A stretch of DNA of 64,000 nucleotides from Rosellinia necatrix (GCA_021209875.1 JAGYVD010000005.1:1612001-1676000), one strand, 5' to 3'; shown: positions 48,440 through 58,466, numbered from the stretch's first letter. Program-made: numbers and translations. Notes: generated by a model from the letters alone, not told the origin.

Positions 48440-49414
48440 GGTGAAGAGCGATCCGGATGTCGTCACGGCGAGGTAAACCGTAGATACATGTGATACGGAT
48501 TGAAGGACGCTGGCCGAAGTAGAAGACAGGAGGAAATGGAGTCCCAAATAGCCTTTGGATGAGGGATAAGAGTTGGAATATGCGATTGGTAAATATAAAG
48601 CGTAAGGCGCAAGGCTTAGAGATAGGAGCGTAATAGAATGGTAGGTTGGCAGGTAGGTATGGTTTGCGCTTGGTATGTCGACCTTGACCCTCGACGTCCT
48701 TCTGGATGCGAAAGTGAGTGGTACTTAAGTGCCTAAGCTAGACTAGGCGGTAGCTACCGGTGGCGTAGGAGTGTTATGGGAGGAATAGAGAGGGCAGGAG
48801 TGTTGGGGGGTGACTGATAATAAGAGTTTCAGTGACTTGCACAGGTAGGTACAAAACGTACGGGCCATGGATGTCATTTCAGCTCTACCACTATGTCACT
48901 CATGCAAAGAGAAAGTGCTACTACGCAATAACATGTGCTGTGCAGGGATCATGGAACACAGGTGGATCGCGGAATTCGACGCGATTGGGGAGTAGCTACC
49001 GTCTTGTAGGCCGTGCAGCGAACGGGGCCATTACCTAGTTCTAGTTCCGAACAAAGAGAAGGTACAGCTGGGTGTCCAGTCTTAGGTACCTGACTGGGCT
49101 GGGTACCTACCTAGGTAGTCCCACGATGTCTTGGGCTCAAATGAGACGAAGGCGAAGTGGGGCAGCAAAGTGGGATGGATAGTCTAGAGAACTCATTCAT
49201 TACACAAAGACCAGGTGATTGAGAAATTCTTTTTTTTTATTTTTCAAAAAGACAACGGCTTGTTTTGGGTTACTCTTGTACGCTGTGCCATCCGTCCATT
49301 TTTTTGTTGGTTCTAGTCGTGCTCCAAGACCCTGTGCCGAAGACCCTGCGCCAGGGACCCCGCGAGGTGGCCATTTCACAAGATTGACCCAAAAAGGTAG
49401 CCACAGGAACCAAA
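48440..49414. promoter_or_regulatory. Divergent upstream region of UBA2 and the queuosine salvage gene
   Basis: About 975 bases separate the two starts. It has CCTAGGTA-type words at 48640-48760 and 49080-49115 and a T-run at 49228-49237. No coding frame is supported. Confidence 0.55.
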
Positions 49415-50784
49415 ATGTCCGATGACGAGGCAGATCCGGAGCTGCTCGCTCTTCTCAGGCAGCACCTACAAGGGAAATTGAATTTGGACGATGAGCCCGA
49501 GACAGGGGTCTTGGAAGGGGCCGAGTATGTCTACGACAACTCGATAGATGTGGCATTAGACATGAGAGCGACGAAGAATGCGGCTGCATTTATATACCAG
49601 CAAATGCAGCAAAAACACTACTCTACCGAGACGTGGGCAGAGCATGAACTCCACCCAAAGGCAAAAGATGAGTCTACAGTCACCTTCATCTTCACCATGG
49701 ACCTTCTCAACTTCTCTTTTTGGTCTCCCCTCTCAAAGAGCGAACGCTTTGCCGTCTCCTACCGAGACAAGACCTGGACAGGATATTGGAGCCTGGTTGC
49801 CTCGCTCCAGCGAGCATTAGATGAAGGTGGGTTAGACGAATCGACGTGCAAATAAAAAGCCGCCGTACTGCATGCCTTCCTCTCGAAGATTCGTCTCGCA
49901 TAATCCAAGATCGTAATGGTTAATTCCGTAATGGCTCAAGATATACCCATCACCGATCCCCACTTCTGGCAGAACGAAGAAGAGTGCAACTTAGAGTCTT
50001 TACAGCATATCTTCCGTTCTTGCACCGATGAGGAAATGCCGCTGTTGGACGCCCGTCTTTCCTGTCTGCGAGAGGCTGGTCAGGTTCTCTATGAAGTAGG
50101 TTGAGACTCCCCACATCATGTCACACGTCCAACCATACGTAATAAATGATCGCATTACCAACGCGCAACGCGGCTTCTCGCAGAAGTACGACTGCAGTTT
50201 CACGAACTGCATAGAAGCCGCCAACGGCTCAGCTGCTGCGTTGGTCAACCTCCTTGCACGGGATTTCCCTTGCTTTAGGGATGAATTTCAGTTCGAAGGC
50301 CGACGGAAGCCTATCCGTTTCCTCAAACGCGCTCAGATTCTAGTCGCAGATATTTGGGGCTGCTTCAATGGTGAGAGCTACGGCGCTTTCCGAGACGTCG
50401 ACAAGATCACCATGTTCGCGGATTACCGCATCCCACAGATTCTGGCTACGCTCGGCTGTATTGGGTATAGCCCGCCCCTACAAGCGTTAATATCGGCTAG
50501 GGAAACTATTGAAAGTGGGAGCAAATATGAGATGCAGCTTAGAGGTGAGTCATAAACACTCCCGGGGACCACCAGACGACCCGTTTGTTAAGCTAAGGCA
50601 TGGGGATCTAGGTTGCAGCATCTGGTGTGTTGAACTCATCCGGCGTGAAATCAAACGTCACTACCCAGAGGCCAAAGTCAATGCCATTTTGATAGACTTT
50701 TTCCTATATGACACCATGAAGTTGATAGAGGGCGAGGGGAAGGAGACAATGCCACATCACTGCACACGAAGTATATGGTATTGA
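49415..50784 (+). CDS. QNG1: Queuosine 5'-phosphate N-glycosylase/hydrolase (Q salvage protein, DUF2419)
   Basis: This family (C9orf64/Qng1) releases the base queuine from queuosine nucleotides so that eukaryotes, which cannot make queuine, can reuse it for tRNA modification. Four exons: 49415-49826, 49941-50095, 50184-50544, 50612-50784 (366 residues), phases matching; the exon 1/2 boundary uses GTGGGT and a CAAG acceptor and is the least certain. Recognised blocks: PITDPHFWQNEE, YDCSFTNCIEAANGSAAALV, ARDFPCFRDEF, FLKRAQILVADIWGCFNG, and MFADYRIPQILATLGCIGYS. The end is GCSIWCVELIRREI with AILIDFFLYDTMK and HHCTRSIWY. It lies next to and divergent from UBA2, with no functional link known to me. 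The presence implies dependence on environmental queuine. Confidence 0.92.
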
Positions 50785-51125
50785 ATGGTTATCAAATACT
50801 ACACACATGTCTCGGAATGTGGTCAACAAACGGATATATGGATAGCCTATGAGACGCACTACAAATTCGGTGAATCTATTCGTGTTGGGACAACTACGCA
50901 TTGCTAGCACTTTCAGAGATCGCAAGAGGTGCAAAATAGGTCAATAGAAAGCCACTTTATGTTGGCGTTAATAGCAATCGAGTCCTTTAAACTCCAAACA
51001 CCATCGCAGGAATCCGTAGCACCCCAGCGCCGCCCAAGCAAGATATCATCGTATGCAAATAACAAGCCTTTGTCATATTTATACAGCCATCCTGAACCTC
51101 CAGTGTATACGTACGACGTATGTAA
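50785..51125. other. Convergent spacer
   Basis: 341 bases lie between the 3' ends of the Q-salvage and POLD4 genes. Nothing recognisable is seen beyond presumed 3' UTRs. Confidence 0.5.
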
Positions 51126-51826
51126 TCAAACAGCCCCAACCGCGACCGAATTGAGAATGTCATCCATGTGGGCCGTCTCGGCGCTCTTGACACCCTTCTC
51201 CTCCTCCTGCATCAGAACAGCGAGGACCTCGATGGGCGGGTTGAGGCCAAGCCTATCGGCGCGTTGCCAGCGCCTGAGGCGGCTGACACCGACGCAGGGC
51301 TTTTCGATTTATTTTCCGCGTTAGCGAATTCATGAGCCTTTTTTTTTTTTTTCACACAAACTACTAGGTAGAGATAGAAAACGGACCGGGGGCGCACACT
51401 TACACCATACTGTGAGCTGACGTCCCAGTAGCGGAGGATCTTCTCGGCCAGGCCCAGGTCCTCCTGGTGAAGCCGGCGGGTCCTGCGCTCGCCCTCGATG
51501 CCGCGCCAGTACTGGGCGATCTGGCGGCTCGTGACCTCGCCCGCGCGCAGCTCCGCCTCGGTCTTCTCGCGCACCGGCTCTGCTGCGGGCTGCTGCGCCT
51601 CCTCCGCTTGTGCCCCTTCCTCGGCGTCGCTGTCCGCCTCCGCCTTGACGCCGGGCTCGGCGTGGACGACGTGTCTCGCGAGGGGGCTCGTCGCCGCGGG
51701 GGCCGAGGTTATGTCCTTGATCGACTTCGGCACCGACGACTTGGTCACTCGGTGGTTGAAGGACAGCGTTGCCTGCCTGCCGGCGGGGCGGCCGCCTCCG
51801 CTCGATCGTCTGGTGGTTGCAGGCAT
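51126..51826 (-). CDS. CDM1: DNA polymerase delta subunit 4 (Cdm1/POLD4-like)
   Basis: This is the small accessory subunit of replicative DNA polymerase delta (fission yeast Cdm1, human p12). Two exons: 51826-51404 and 51299-51126 (198 residues). Donor GTAAGT, branch GCTAAC, acceptor AAAAG; phase 0. Near the N-terminus RQATLSFNHRV matches a PCNA-interacting (PIP) motif; an acidic/alanine-rich middle follows. The POLD4 fold spans the splice: LAEKILRYWDVSSQYG joins PCVGVSRLRRWQRADRLGLN, then PPIEVLAVLMQEEEKG. The intron contains a 14-base A-run (T-run on the + strand). Reading exon 1 alone gives a misleading C-terminus (VSVRPR...). A GC-rich exon produces antisense frames that I discard. Confidence 0.9.
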
Positions 51827-52730
51827 TGCGAATAGGTGAGATAAAAGGTAGTGGTTCTTGATTGGCTATCGTTATTGAGATTGAGATTGGGAAGGTATGG
51901 CGTTTACGATATCGGAGTGCACTGTGCTGGAAAGGGGAGATGAGAAGAGGTAGAAAGCGTTGGTTCTCGATTGTTAGGTTTCTAGCTCCGATTTGGGAAT
52001 GACGTGGGGAAAGAGCCAGTAGGCAGGATCCTGGATTCCATTGACGGGGCAACACGAAACGCATGCGGGATCACGTGACGCTTACTACCAGCTACAAGCT
52101 AGTAAGTAAGTACCTACCCTAAAGTGCCTATAGAACCACTAAATGACTGGATGGTTGGGGGGTATATATTTCAGAGCGGAGCCTGCGATGGCTTTCGTGC
52201 GATTGACAGACCATATCGGCAGACCAAACGTCTCAGGGCCATTCGAACTACATACTTCCATAAGAGTGCTACGCCAACATGTGCAACCAACCCTATTTTC
52301 CACGCCAAAATTGGTTCCGTGTGACTCACGAGATGGATGGTATGGTTCAGTTTGGACAAAAAGTGCTAACCACAAAATGTCACGCAGTTTTCCAGACAGC
52401 CTTCCCTTCGGGTCGCTTCACACCAGTCTTCCAGAGCCAGATTCTGTCACCTAGCCGCCAGGCCCACCATTGGGAACGACTTGGCATCGAGGTGTGGAAT
52501 GTGACGCACCACATGTGGTCCGAGCCGACCTGGCCGGCAGTGCTGGTCGCCTCGTTTTAGCCAGTCGTGAGGGGCTGAGTGATGAGATGAAGGCTGCCAT
52601 ATCCTACCCAAGGCATCCCCTATATCTAATCATCCAGCAAATGCTGGTATTTAGTTTTACACCGCTTGACTTCGGACTGTGTCAATGCCTACTTGGTAGG
52701 AACGAGGACACTGCTGCTGCCTTCAAAAGT
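51827..52730. other. Spacer between the POLD4 gene and the phosphotransferase-like pseudogene
   Basis: This holds the POLD4 promoter and the decayed downstream flank of the pseudogene. A GTAAGTAAGTACC patch lies near 52100, and a perfect short palindrome CCAGCAAATGCTGG near 52633-52646. I cannot find the missing C-terminal half of the phosphotransferase here in any frame. Confidence 0.5.
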
Positions 52731-53326
52731 CTAGGAGTTGGGATGTACCTTCTGTTCTGAGCTGAGATCGCGCCATACATTACTCTCTCTCCCTGCTCTT
52801 TCAAACACCAACAAGCGACGGCCAGCAATATCCCGAGGGCGATCAAGCCTAGGACCAACGTGCTGCAGTGGGGCCCGGTAGTAGAGCAGGCGGGAGGCCA
52901 AGATGTTAGGTTCTGGGCGCAAGAGCTCGTACACGGCCGCCGCCTCGAACTTGACCTCGGGAATTTGCACATGAATTGGGAAGCCGTCATAATTGGGCAT
53001 GTTGACGTCGTCACAGGCCAAACGAGCCATGATGTCCCGTCGATTCGACAGCTTTGAGGTGGAAACCCTTGTGCCATCCACCTTCAGTCTTAGCATGGAA
53101 ACGGACTATTGCATATATAGGAACGCACGTAGTTGTTGGAGCTATTGTATATGAACGGGATGTCGATCACCTGGCCGCCGAATTTCTCCTCAATTTCCTG
53201 AATGAGTAGATTTACATCCTAAACTTCGTGGAAGGGACTGGTGCCACTGCGGACCAAGATAAGCAGCTGCCGACCATCGAAATCGCTACCATCCGGCATC
53301 TTAGGCCAATCGTCACGAAAGCTCAT
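52731..53326 (-). pseudogene. Aminoglycoside-phosphotransferase-like protein, stop-interrupted and truncated
   Basis: This resembles the N-terminal third of a large fungal family of kinase-fold (APH/choline-kinase-like) proteins, usually around 400-500 residues. Exon 1, 53326-53129, starts MSFRDDWPKMPDGSDFDGRQ and has an in-frame TAG at 53221-53219; the frame resumes at once as DVNLLIQEIEEKFGGQVIDI. A GTGCGT donor leads to exon 2, 53081-52731 (VDGTRVSTSKLSNRR, MARLACDDVNMPNYDGFPI, PEVKFEAAAVYELL, NVWRDLSSEQK). It then stops, with no catalytic HGD loop. Phases match apart from the TAG. Alternative: the stop belongs to a tiny undetected intron, or translation starts downstream. The missing C-terminal two thirds argue for a relic. 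Confidence 0.7.
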
Positions 53327-53526
53327 GATGTAGTAATTTAAAGTGAGAATTCTGGGAGATACGGTATTAATTTAGGAGAAAGGATACAAGTAGTGAGAAA
53401 ATATTGAATTATCCGTCTGACTGTCTGACTAACTTGAATAAACGATTTCTAAAACGAAAGTCCTTTCCCGTCAGTTTTATAGACCTCAGCTGGAAGCCCC
53501 CATGTCCGTGCTCGATAGTCTAGCGT

Positions 53527-54445
53527 TTATTTGGGCTTCGAGGAGTGCTTGTGGTCCTTGCCGCACTTGCCATGCACCCTGAACTTGGGTTTCTCCTCGT
53601 CAAACGGGAACGCGACGGGGATGAACTTGTCCTGGTCGTAGCTGTCGCTGTCGTTGCTGGGCACTACAACGCTCGCATCGCCAATTTTCATCTCGGACCA
53701 ATCACCGTTGGTGATGGTGTCGATGCCAAACAGACCGTCGCACCCATTCGAGGCAAGAACGGAGAGAAATTCTGCGAGGAAAGCGGGCGACGGGGCGGGC
53801 GTCGTGACAGTCCTAGGGAAGGTCAGATCGGGGACGCGACGAGGAAATGCTGAAGAAACATGACATACGCAGGGACGACAGCGAACCCCATTGGGAGCAC
53901 CTTGCCATCAGAGGTCATCCAGGTCGTTGGAACGGCCCTGTTCCCGAAGGAGATGATATCCTTAACGGCCTGGTCATCCATCAAATGCGCAGTACCTTCA
54001 ACCTTGACGACGGCCTCGTCAGCGCCGACGGTGTGGTGGCGGTGCTGGAGGTAGAGGCAGAAGGCGATATTGGCAGCATGCTCGAGGAAGACATCGCGGA
54101 TGGGACCGTTGATAAAGTCATCGACGGACGGAGCCTGCACAAACATCCGAAAGGTCAGCGTCGCAAACGGGGTGAACATGGATAGGTACAGACCTGGCGA
54201 GAAACGTTCGCCCCCTCAAGAGAGGGAAGATGGCTGTAACGGGTGTGGCCGACGATGGCGGTAGTGCCCAGCTCATAAGGCGGCAGGCAACTCGGTTGTC
54301 GAATAAGGGTAGGCTGGGTCCTCTCATTTGCTCTTTCGGTGATTCATACGCAGAGCCCGGCAGCAATGGTGGTACCTGAGTGTATGGCAGTGCCCTGCCA
54401 GATCCGCTTAGCGATGCATCGTTGTTCCGCTGAAGCGGGTGTCAT
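53527..54445 (-). CDS. Uncharacterised fungal protein, 252 residues
   Basis: I cannot name a domain. Four exons fit: 54445-54376, 54330-54194, 54134-53869, 53812-53527; phases are consistent, with the acceptor of exon 2 (AAAGAG) weak. The product has a GTTAIVGHTRYSHLPSLEGA segment, then VDDFINGPIRDVFLEHAANI, CLYLQHRHHTVGADEAVVKV, EGTAHLMDDQAVKDIISFGN and VPTTWMTSDGKVLPMGFAVV. It ends with FGIDTITNGDWSEMKIGDAS and a His/Lys-rich tail (HGKCGKDHKHSSKPK). Exons are GC-rich with codon-like periodicity, which supports a real gene. The HRHHT cluster might bind metal, but this is a guess. No signal peptide or membrane helix is seen. It lies just upstream, on the same strand, of the broken phosphotransferase-like gene. 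Confidence 0.7.
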
Positions 54446-54795
54446 TTCAATCCTCTAGATCGAACTCCGAGGCCCATCCCCTTTGGTAAGAGTGAAAGCT
54501 TGCGCTGGCCCTGCTTCTCGGTGACCGGGGTCATCACGTCCCCTTTTCTTTCTAGCCAGTGCGGCGCCCAACTCTGCGAATTACGGCTCGGCTCTCACAC
54601 GACTCACAACTCTGCAAGGCAGAGGCTAATGGGCCTGCAAACGACTGCAACATTCCCGTGTCAGTCACAGTCGCGTCTCTTCTAACCTAATGGCGCAAAG
54701 GACATTACAGCACCACGATACGAATTCCACACCATCTTGAATGGTAGACCTTACCCCGCCGCTTTTTATCTCATGCCATGCCTGATCTTAATAAC
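54446..54795. other. Spacer
   Basis: 350 bases hold the promoter of the uncharacterised gene and the 3' flank of the next minus-strand gene. Nothing else is recognised. Confidence 0.5.
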
Positions 54796-56466
54796 TTAGG
54801 CCTCAGTAGGAGACACATGGACTTGCCAGTATTTCCTCCAGTCCCACCACTGCCCTCCATCCTTCTCGTCGTCTCCTTGTCCGGGCTGCCACATACCAAA
54901 CCCCTTGCCGGGGTCGTACTCCGGGAACTCGGCCCCCTCAGCAAGGAGGTTTCGCTTTTCACCCTTTTTTAGGAACCAGAGGAAATCTTCAGACAAGTGA
55001 ATGTATTGCCTCAGGCCTTCGTAAACGTTAATTTTCGCTCCCGTCGTCCAGCTTAAGAGCGTAGGTTCAAGAATCGGCGCATCTGTCATAGATGGGTGTG
55101 AGGTGCCGAGCGAGGTCATGAACCAGGATGGGTTTCCGCGCTTATTGTTCTCCTCGACGAGGTTTCGAACGACGTCGAAATGCTCCCGCCCGTAAAAGAT
55201 GCTATGTTTGCTGCTCCACGAGTTACTGTGGACGACTAACAATGGCACGCTCACATCGTGGTTCAGCCTACCACTCTGTTTTCCCGGGTCAAGAATGATG
55301 GCCCCAATGAATGGCCGTGTCTTAGTCGGACCACCCTTCAGAGTCTGGAGAACCCCAGTCGCGCCAAAACTATGGCCAACCGTGATTACCTCATTGACAT
55401 TGAGCCGCCCAGTCCATCCATCTAGCTCTCTGCCCTCTTTTCTGGGATTTTGTGCAAAGATATCCCTGCCTTTCCCATTATTGATCTGTCTGAGTACCCT
55501 GACGGTTTCTTCGATTTCAGCTTCGCGGAAGCTAAGCTGAGCTCGATTGAAATCTTCGGCTCCTAGCTCCTGGCCGCCTGTCGATTCGACCTCGGAGCGC
55601 ATAAAGGCGAGTTTTATCTCATCCGGCTCACCGTGTCTCGTAATGATCGAGCCGGGGCATGAGCCGTCTCGATGCTCGAGCATGGCAACGATGAAGCCAC
55701 GCGATGCTAATTCGCCAGCGTAGTGTGTATAGTCGGTTCTACTAGAAGCCATGCCATGAGAGAAGACGACAATGGGATACCCATGCTTTTCGATCGATGC
55801 CACCTTCTCCAATTCCTGACTCTGACGAGTGTCTGGATGACTTGCGACTGGAGGGGCCAGCTCTGCCAGTGGTGTGTCGACTTTGGCTGGAATTCTAACG
55901 CCGCCGACAACGATATGAAGGGCGCCAGTTAAAGCCGCATTGGTGAGGAAATTATTGATGTGCGCGAACTTCGCATAACCTCTCGCGGTTACCGAGATCG
56001 GCCTCGGTACCCAAGGATGCCTCTCGTATCCGCTCTTGCCATGGGCGGCCGGATAGTACAGAGTGAAGAGAACCGTCTGCAAATCAAATGCATTCTTGTG
56101 TGAGCCCTTGAATCGGGCCGTGTCTACAAGGCGTGCTGGAGATACGGGAGACTCGATGTCAATGCTCCCAACCGGATATGGCCCGCTATACATTGGCAAC
56201 GAGCTCGCAAACAGAGGCAGGGAAAAGAGATAACAGTATAGGACATAGGATACGACAATAACGGAAAGAAGGTATCTCAAGGTCAGTCTGGGATGCAAAA
56301 TGGAGGGAATCCTGCGATGCATGAATATCCCACCACCTGCGTTTGCGTATGGAGCCCCGGGAAATGGACGCATTATGAAACAAGCTGATTCAATACTTGC
56401 ACGGCGTTCTTCACAAGGTCTTCCTTCAATTATCTTCGAGGATGCCCAATAGACAGTTACCGCCAT
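54796..56466 (-). CDS. Platelet-activating-factor acetylhydrolase-like lipase (PAF-AH II family)
   Basis: This is an alpha/beta-hydrolase of the PAF-acetylhydrolase family, predicted to release short acyl chains from phospholipids. Single exon, up to 556 residues. A membrane segment at about 63-82 (LRYLLSVIVVSYVLYCYLFS) suggests a type II membrane protein with the catalytic part in the lumen or outside. The catalytic core has YPIVVFSHGMASSRTDY (about 230-246), the nucleophile elbow GHSFGA at 364-369 (Ser366) and a likely catalytic Asp in AIILDPGKQSG (about 393). A candidate His is in LGTSHPSMTDAP. The first ATG (56466) may be too early: Met32 (MRPFPGAPYAN) or Met49 (MHRRIPSILHPR) would give a neater start, so the start is uncertain by up to ~50 residues. 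Confidence 0.88.
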   Translation of the reverse strand: MAVTVYWASSKIIEGRPCEERRASIESACFIMRPFPGAPYANAGGGIFMHRRIPSILHPRLTLRYLLSVIVVSYVLYCYLFSLPLFASSLPMYSGPYPVGSIDIESPVSPARLVDTARFKGSHKNAFDLQTVLFTLYYPAAHGKSGYERHPWVPRPISVTARGYAKFAHINNFLTNAALTGALHIVVGGVRIPAKVDTPLAELAPPVASHPDTRQSQELEKVASIEKHGYPIVVFSHGMASSRTDYTHYAGELASRGFIVAMLEHRDGSCPGSIITRHGEPDEIKLAFMRSEVESTGGQELGAEDFNRAQLSFREAEIEETVRVLRQINNGKGRDIFAQNPRKEGRELDGWTGRLNVNEVITVGHSFGATGVLQTLKGGPTKTRPFIGAIILDPGKQSGRLNHDVSVPLLVVHSNSWSSKHSIFYGREHFDVVRNLVEENNKRGNPSWFMTSLGTSHPSMTDAPILEPTLLSWTTGAKINVYEGLRQYIHLSEDFLWFLKKGEKRNLLAEGAEFPEYDPGKGFGMWQPGQGDDEKDGGQWWDWRKYWQVHVSPTEA

Positions 56467-57198
56467 GAATAGGTGTTAGCTTGGAAAGCATGTCTTTCGG
56501 GCTCCTTATACCCTATGACGCAACCGCGTCAGCATCCGCTTTTAGCGGCGCAGGTCCCTCCCTGCCTTGGGTGTCTAACCTACCTGCAGTCTGTCTTTCA
56601 ACATTCATATTACAGTCAATAACGTCATCAGGCTTTCTAAGACTCAGAACCTTGCTCAGCTCTTGTGCCTACCAAAGAGGGAAGCCCAAAGTTATTGCAA
56701 TTATGCATTTTTAAGTGGATTAAGAGAATTTCGTCATTAGTGCAGCTAGCTAGGCCACTCTGTAGTTGTAATTGACGTTGTGGTGGGTGGTGGAAAGAAT
56801 AATATCTAGAAGTATACTATGGTAGGCTTTATTTTTAGAATTCGGGCCATCATTTCCATACAAGGTAGGTAAAGATCGAGCTCGGGAAATGGCCATTTTA
56901 AGAATAATCTGATATCTTTGATTCCTATCGAATGGGAAATCTCAAGAGAGGTGTTTAAAGTCTGCTGGAAAGAGAAGGGGGTAGGGGGTAAAGGAGGTAG
57001 AAAGCGAAATGCGACAAGAGCATAATTACCACTCAGCGTGGATTCTTGCACCAGAGCTTTAGCCTAGCAAGTTGACTTGATAATCCGGTCCGTGTTCTCC
57101 TAAAAATGGGCGAACCAGGCCTTTCCATCATCCCTTGGTGCTTCAAGCGTCGTGGCAAGGTTTACTAAGAAAAAGTATAGAAAAAAATTAATGTATTT

Positions 57199-57296
57199 GC
57201 TAGCCACCGGAGGAATCGAACCCCTGAAGCCTAACGATGTCAAGTAAAGAATACTAATAATTATATCATCGCTGTACCGCTATACTCCGCTAGGCC
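57199..57296 (-). tRNA. tRNA-like Pol III unit, copy 1 (possibly a decayed tRNA with intron)
   Basis: On the minus strand there is an A-box-like AGTATAGCGGT, a stem CGATG/CATCG around a 27-base loop (room for an anticodon loop plus intron), a perfect B box GGTTCGATTCC, and a T-run after the 3' end that would stop Pol III. The T-stem has one mismatch. The expected acceptor stem does not pair well: the 5' GCCTAGCGG side and 3' GGTGGCTAGC side share only a CTAGC/GCTAG helix that is out of register by two bases. I therefore treat it as tRNA-like, probably a relic or a tRNA-derived element, and give no amino acid. Confidence 0.35.
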
Positions 57297-57459
57297 TGTA
57301 CCAACCCGGCCATTCGTCTTAATTTTAGAGGGTATTGGTTAACATTCTTTATATTCTACCCTCTCTATCCATCGACCCCGTCCCTTGTCTCTCCTGGTCC
57401 CCCAGGCATAGTGGCAAGGTTTACTGAGAAAAAATATCAAAAAAAAAGAGAAAGTATTT

Positions 57460-57557
57460 GCTAGCCACCGAGGGAATCGAACCCCCGAAGCCTAACGATG
57501 TTAAGTAAAGTATATTGATAATTATACAATCGCTATACCGCTATACTCCGCTAGGCG
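57460..57557 (-). tRNA. tRNA-like Pol III unit, copy 2
   Basis: This has the same layout as copy 1, but the T-stem pairs fully (GGGGG with CCCTC, one G-U). The loop after the CGAT stem side begins T-GTA, which would read as a tyrosine anticodon if the arm is real. A CGAT/ATCG stem, an intron-like insert, a perfect B box and a T-run downstream (57439-57447 on the + strand as A) are visible. The acceptor stem has the same register problem, so identity remains open. Confidence 0.35.
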
Positions 57558-58466
57558 TGTACCAACACAGCCAATAGTCCCTAGGACTAATTCTTTTATA
57601 TTTTAGATTCAGCCCCAATTGATAAGACAGCATCTTAAAATTAATGCAAAGAGCCCTCTGAGGCCATGAAAAGCCTCATGTTGATCTTGGTATCGGCTCT
57701 ATATATCTATCGTATGTAGAAAACCCGGTCAAAAGTTCCCTCGGCCTATAAACCAATCTCAAAGCAGAAAGTGGTTCAGAAGCGGAGAATCTCATGTTAC
57801 AGGATATTCGAGCAGGTAATTAGATGGGGGTACGATAACAGACAAACCTAGCTTGTTAATAATGTATCCAACACATCTTATCGCGATATCAAACGAGTCG
57901 CCTGGCGTCCTGACCGGTGTGGCGGATTCTATGGTTGATGTTAATATGTCGGAATCGGTCGCAGCTTGGTCATCGCCATTCATCTTGCTGCGAAGAAAAA
58001 GGTTCGGTGTTGGGTGATTAAGGCTTTTTGATGACAACAACGTCGCTCCTTATATGGGGGCCGTGATGATGGGCCCCCCGATCGACATATTTAGGGTTCT
58101 CTTATGATCGTAGTGGCTATACAATAACTAAGGGGGGGAAATCTAGGAACTAGATGTGATTGAATTATCTATAGGAGACCGGACGGGATCCTGAGTTGTC
58201 TAGAGGCTATAGGCGTAGGCGAACTCGCTGTTTGTCATAAATCACATGTAGATTAATTTTACTAAGTTCACGGCGAAAACATACCCAAATGGTAGTATAT
58301 TCACATTATACCGTTGCCCTTGTTGGGACGATTTGCGGGTTACGATTCATGCATTCTAGCCCCGATGTTTCTTAAATATGAAAAACTAGCACAGCTAGCG
58401 ATGTTCAAATGCTCTAATTCTATTTATACGTACAGGTACTTAAAAACACGCGGTCTCCTGACGGGC

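Larger units (their letters stand above)
57152..57567. repeat. Tandem duplication of a ~155-base tRNA-like unit
   Basis: Two copies (57152-57306 and 57411-57567) start with GTGGCAAGGTTTACT and end with GTACCAAC. They are spaced about 260 bases apart and differ at scattered positions. The aligned blocks cover the tRNA-like core and its flanks, so whole Pol III-type units seem to have been duplicated. The DNA between the copies is unrelated. Confidence 0.85.
56467..58466. other. Stretch with tRNA-like units and otherwise no supported gene
   Basis: This contains the PAF-AH promoter, the duplicated tRNA-like units (listed separately) and the 3' flank of the NmrA-like gene. Two small minus-strand frames (56806-57051 and 57792-58040) have no family features. 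The second, 82 codons, has an acidic serine/threonine N-half and could be an exon of an unannotated small gene, but nothing supports it. Confidence 0.45.

Noticed and set aside
51330..52064. 244-codon minus-strand frame overlapping POLD4
   Set aside because: Different frame from the POLD4 exon, arginine-rich shadow without domain features.
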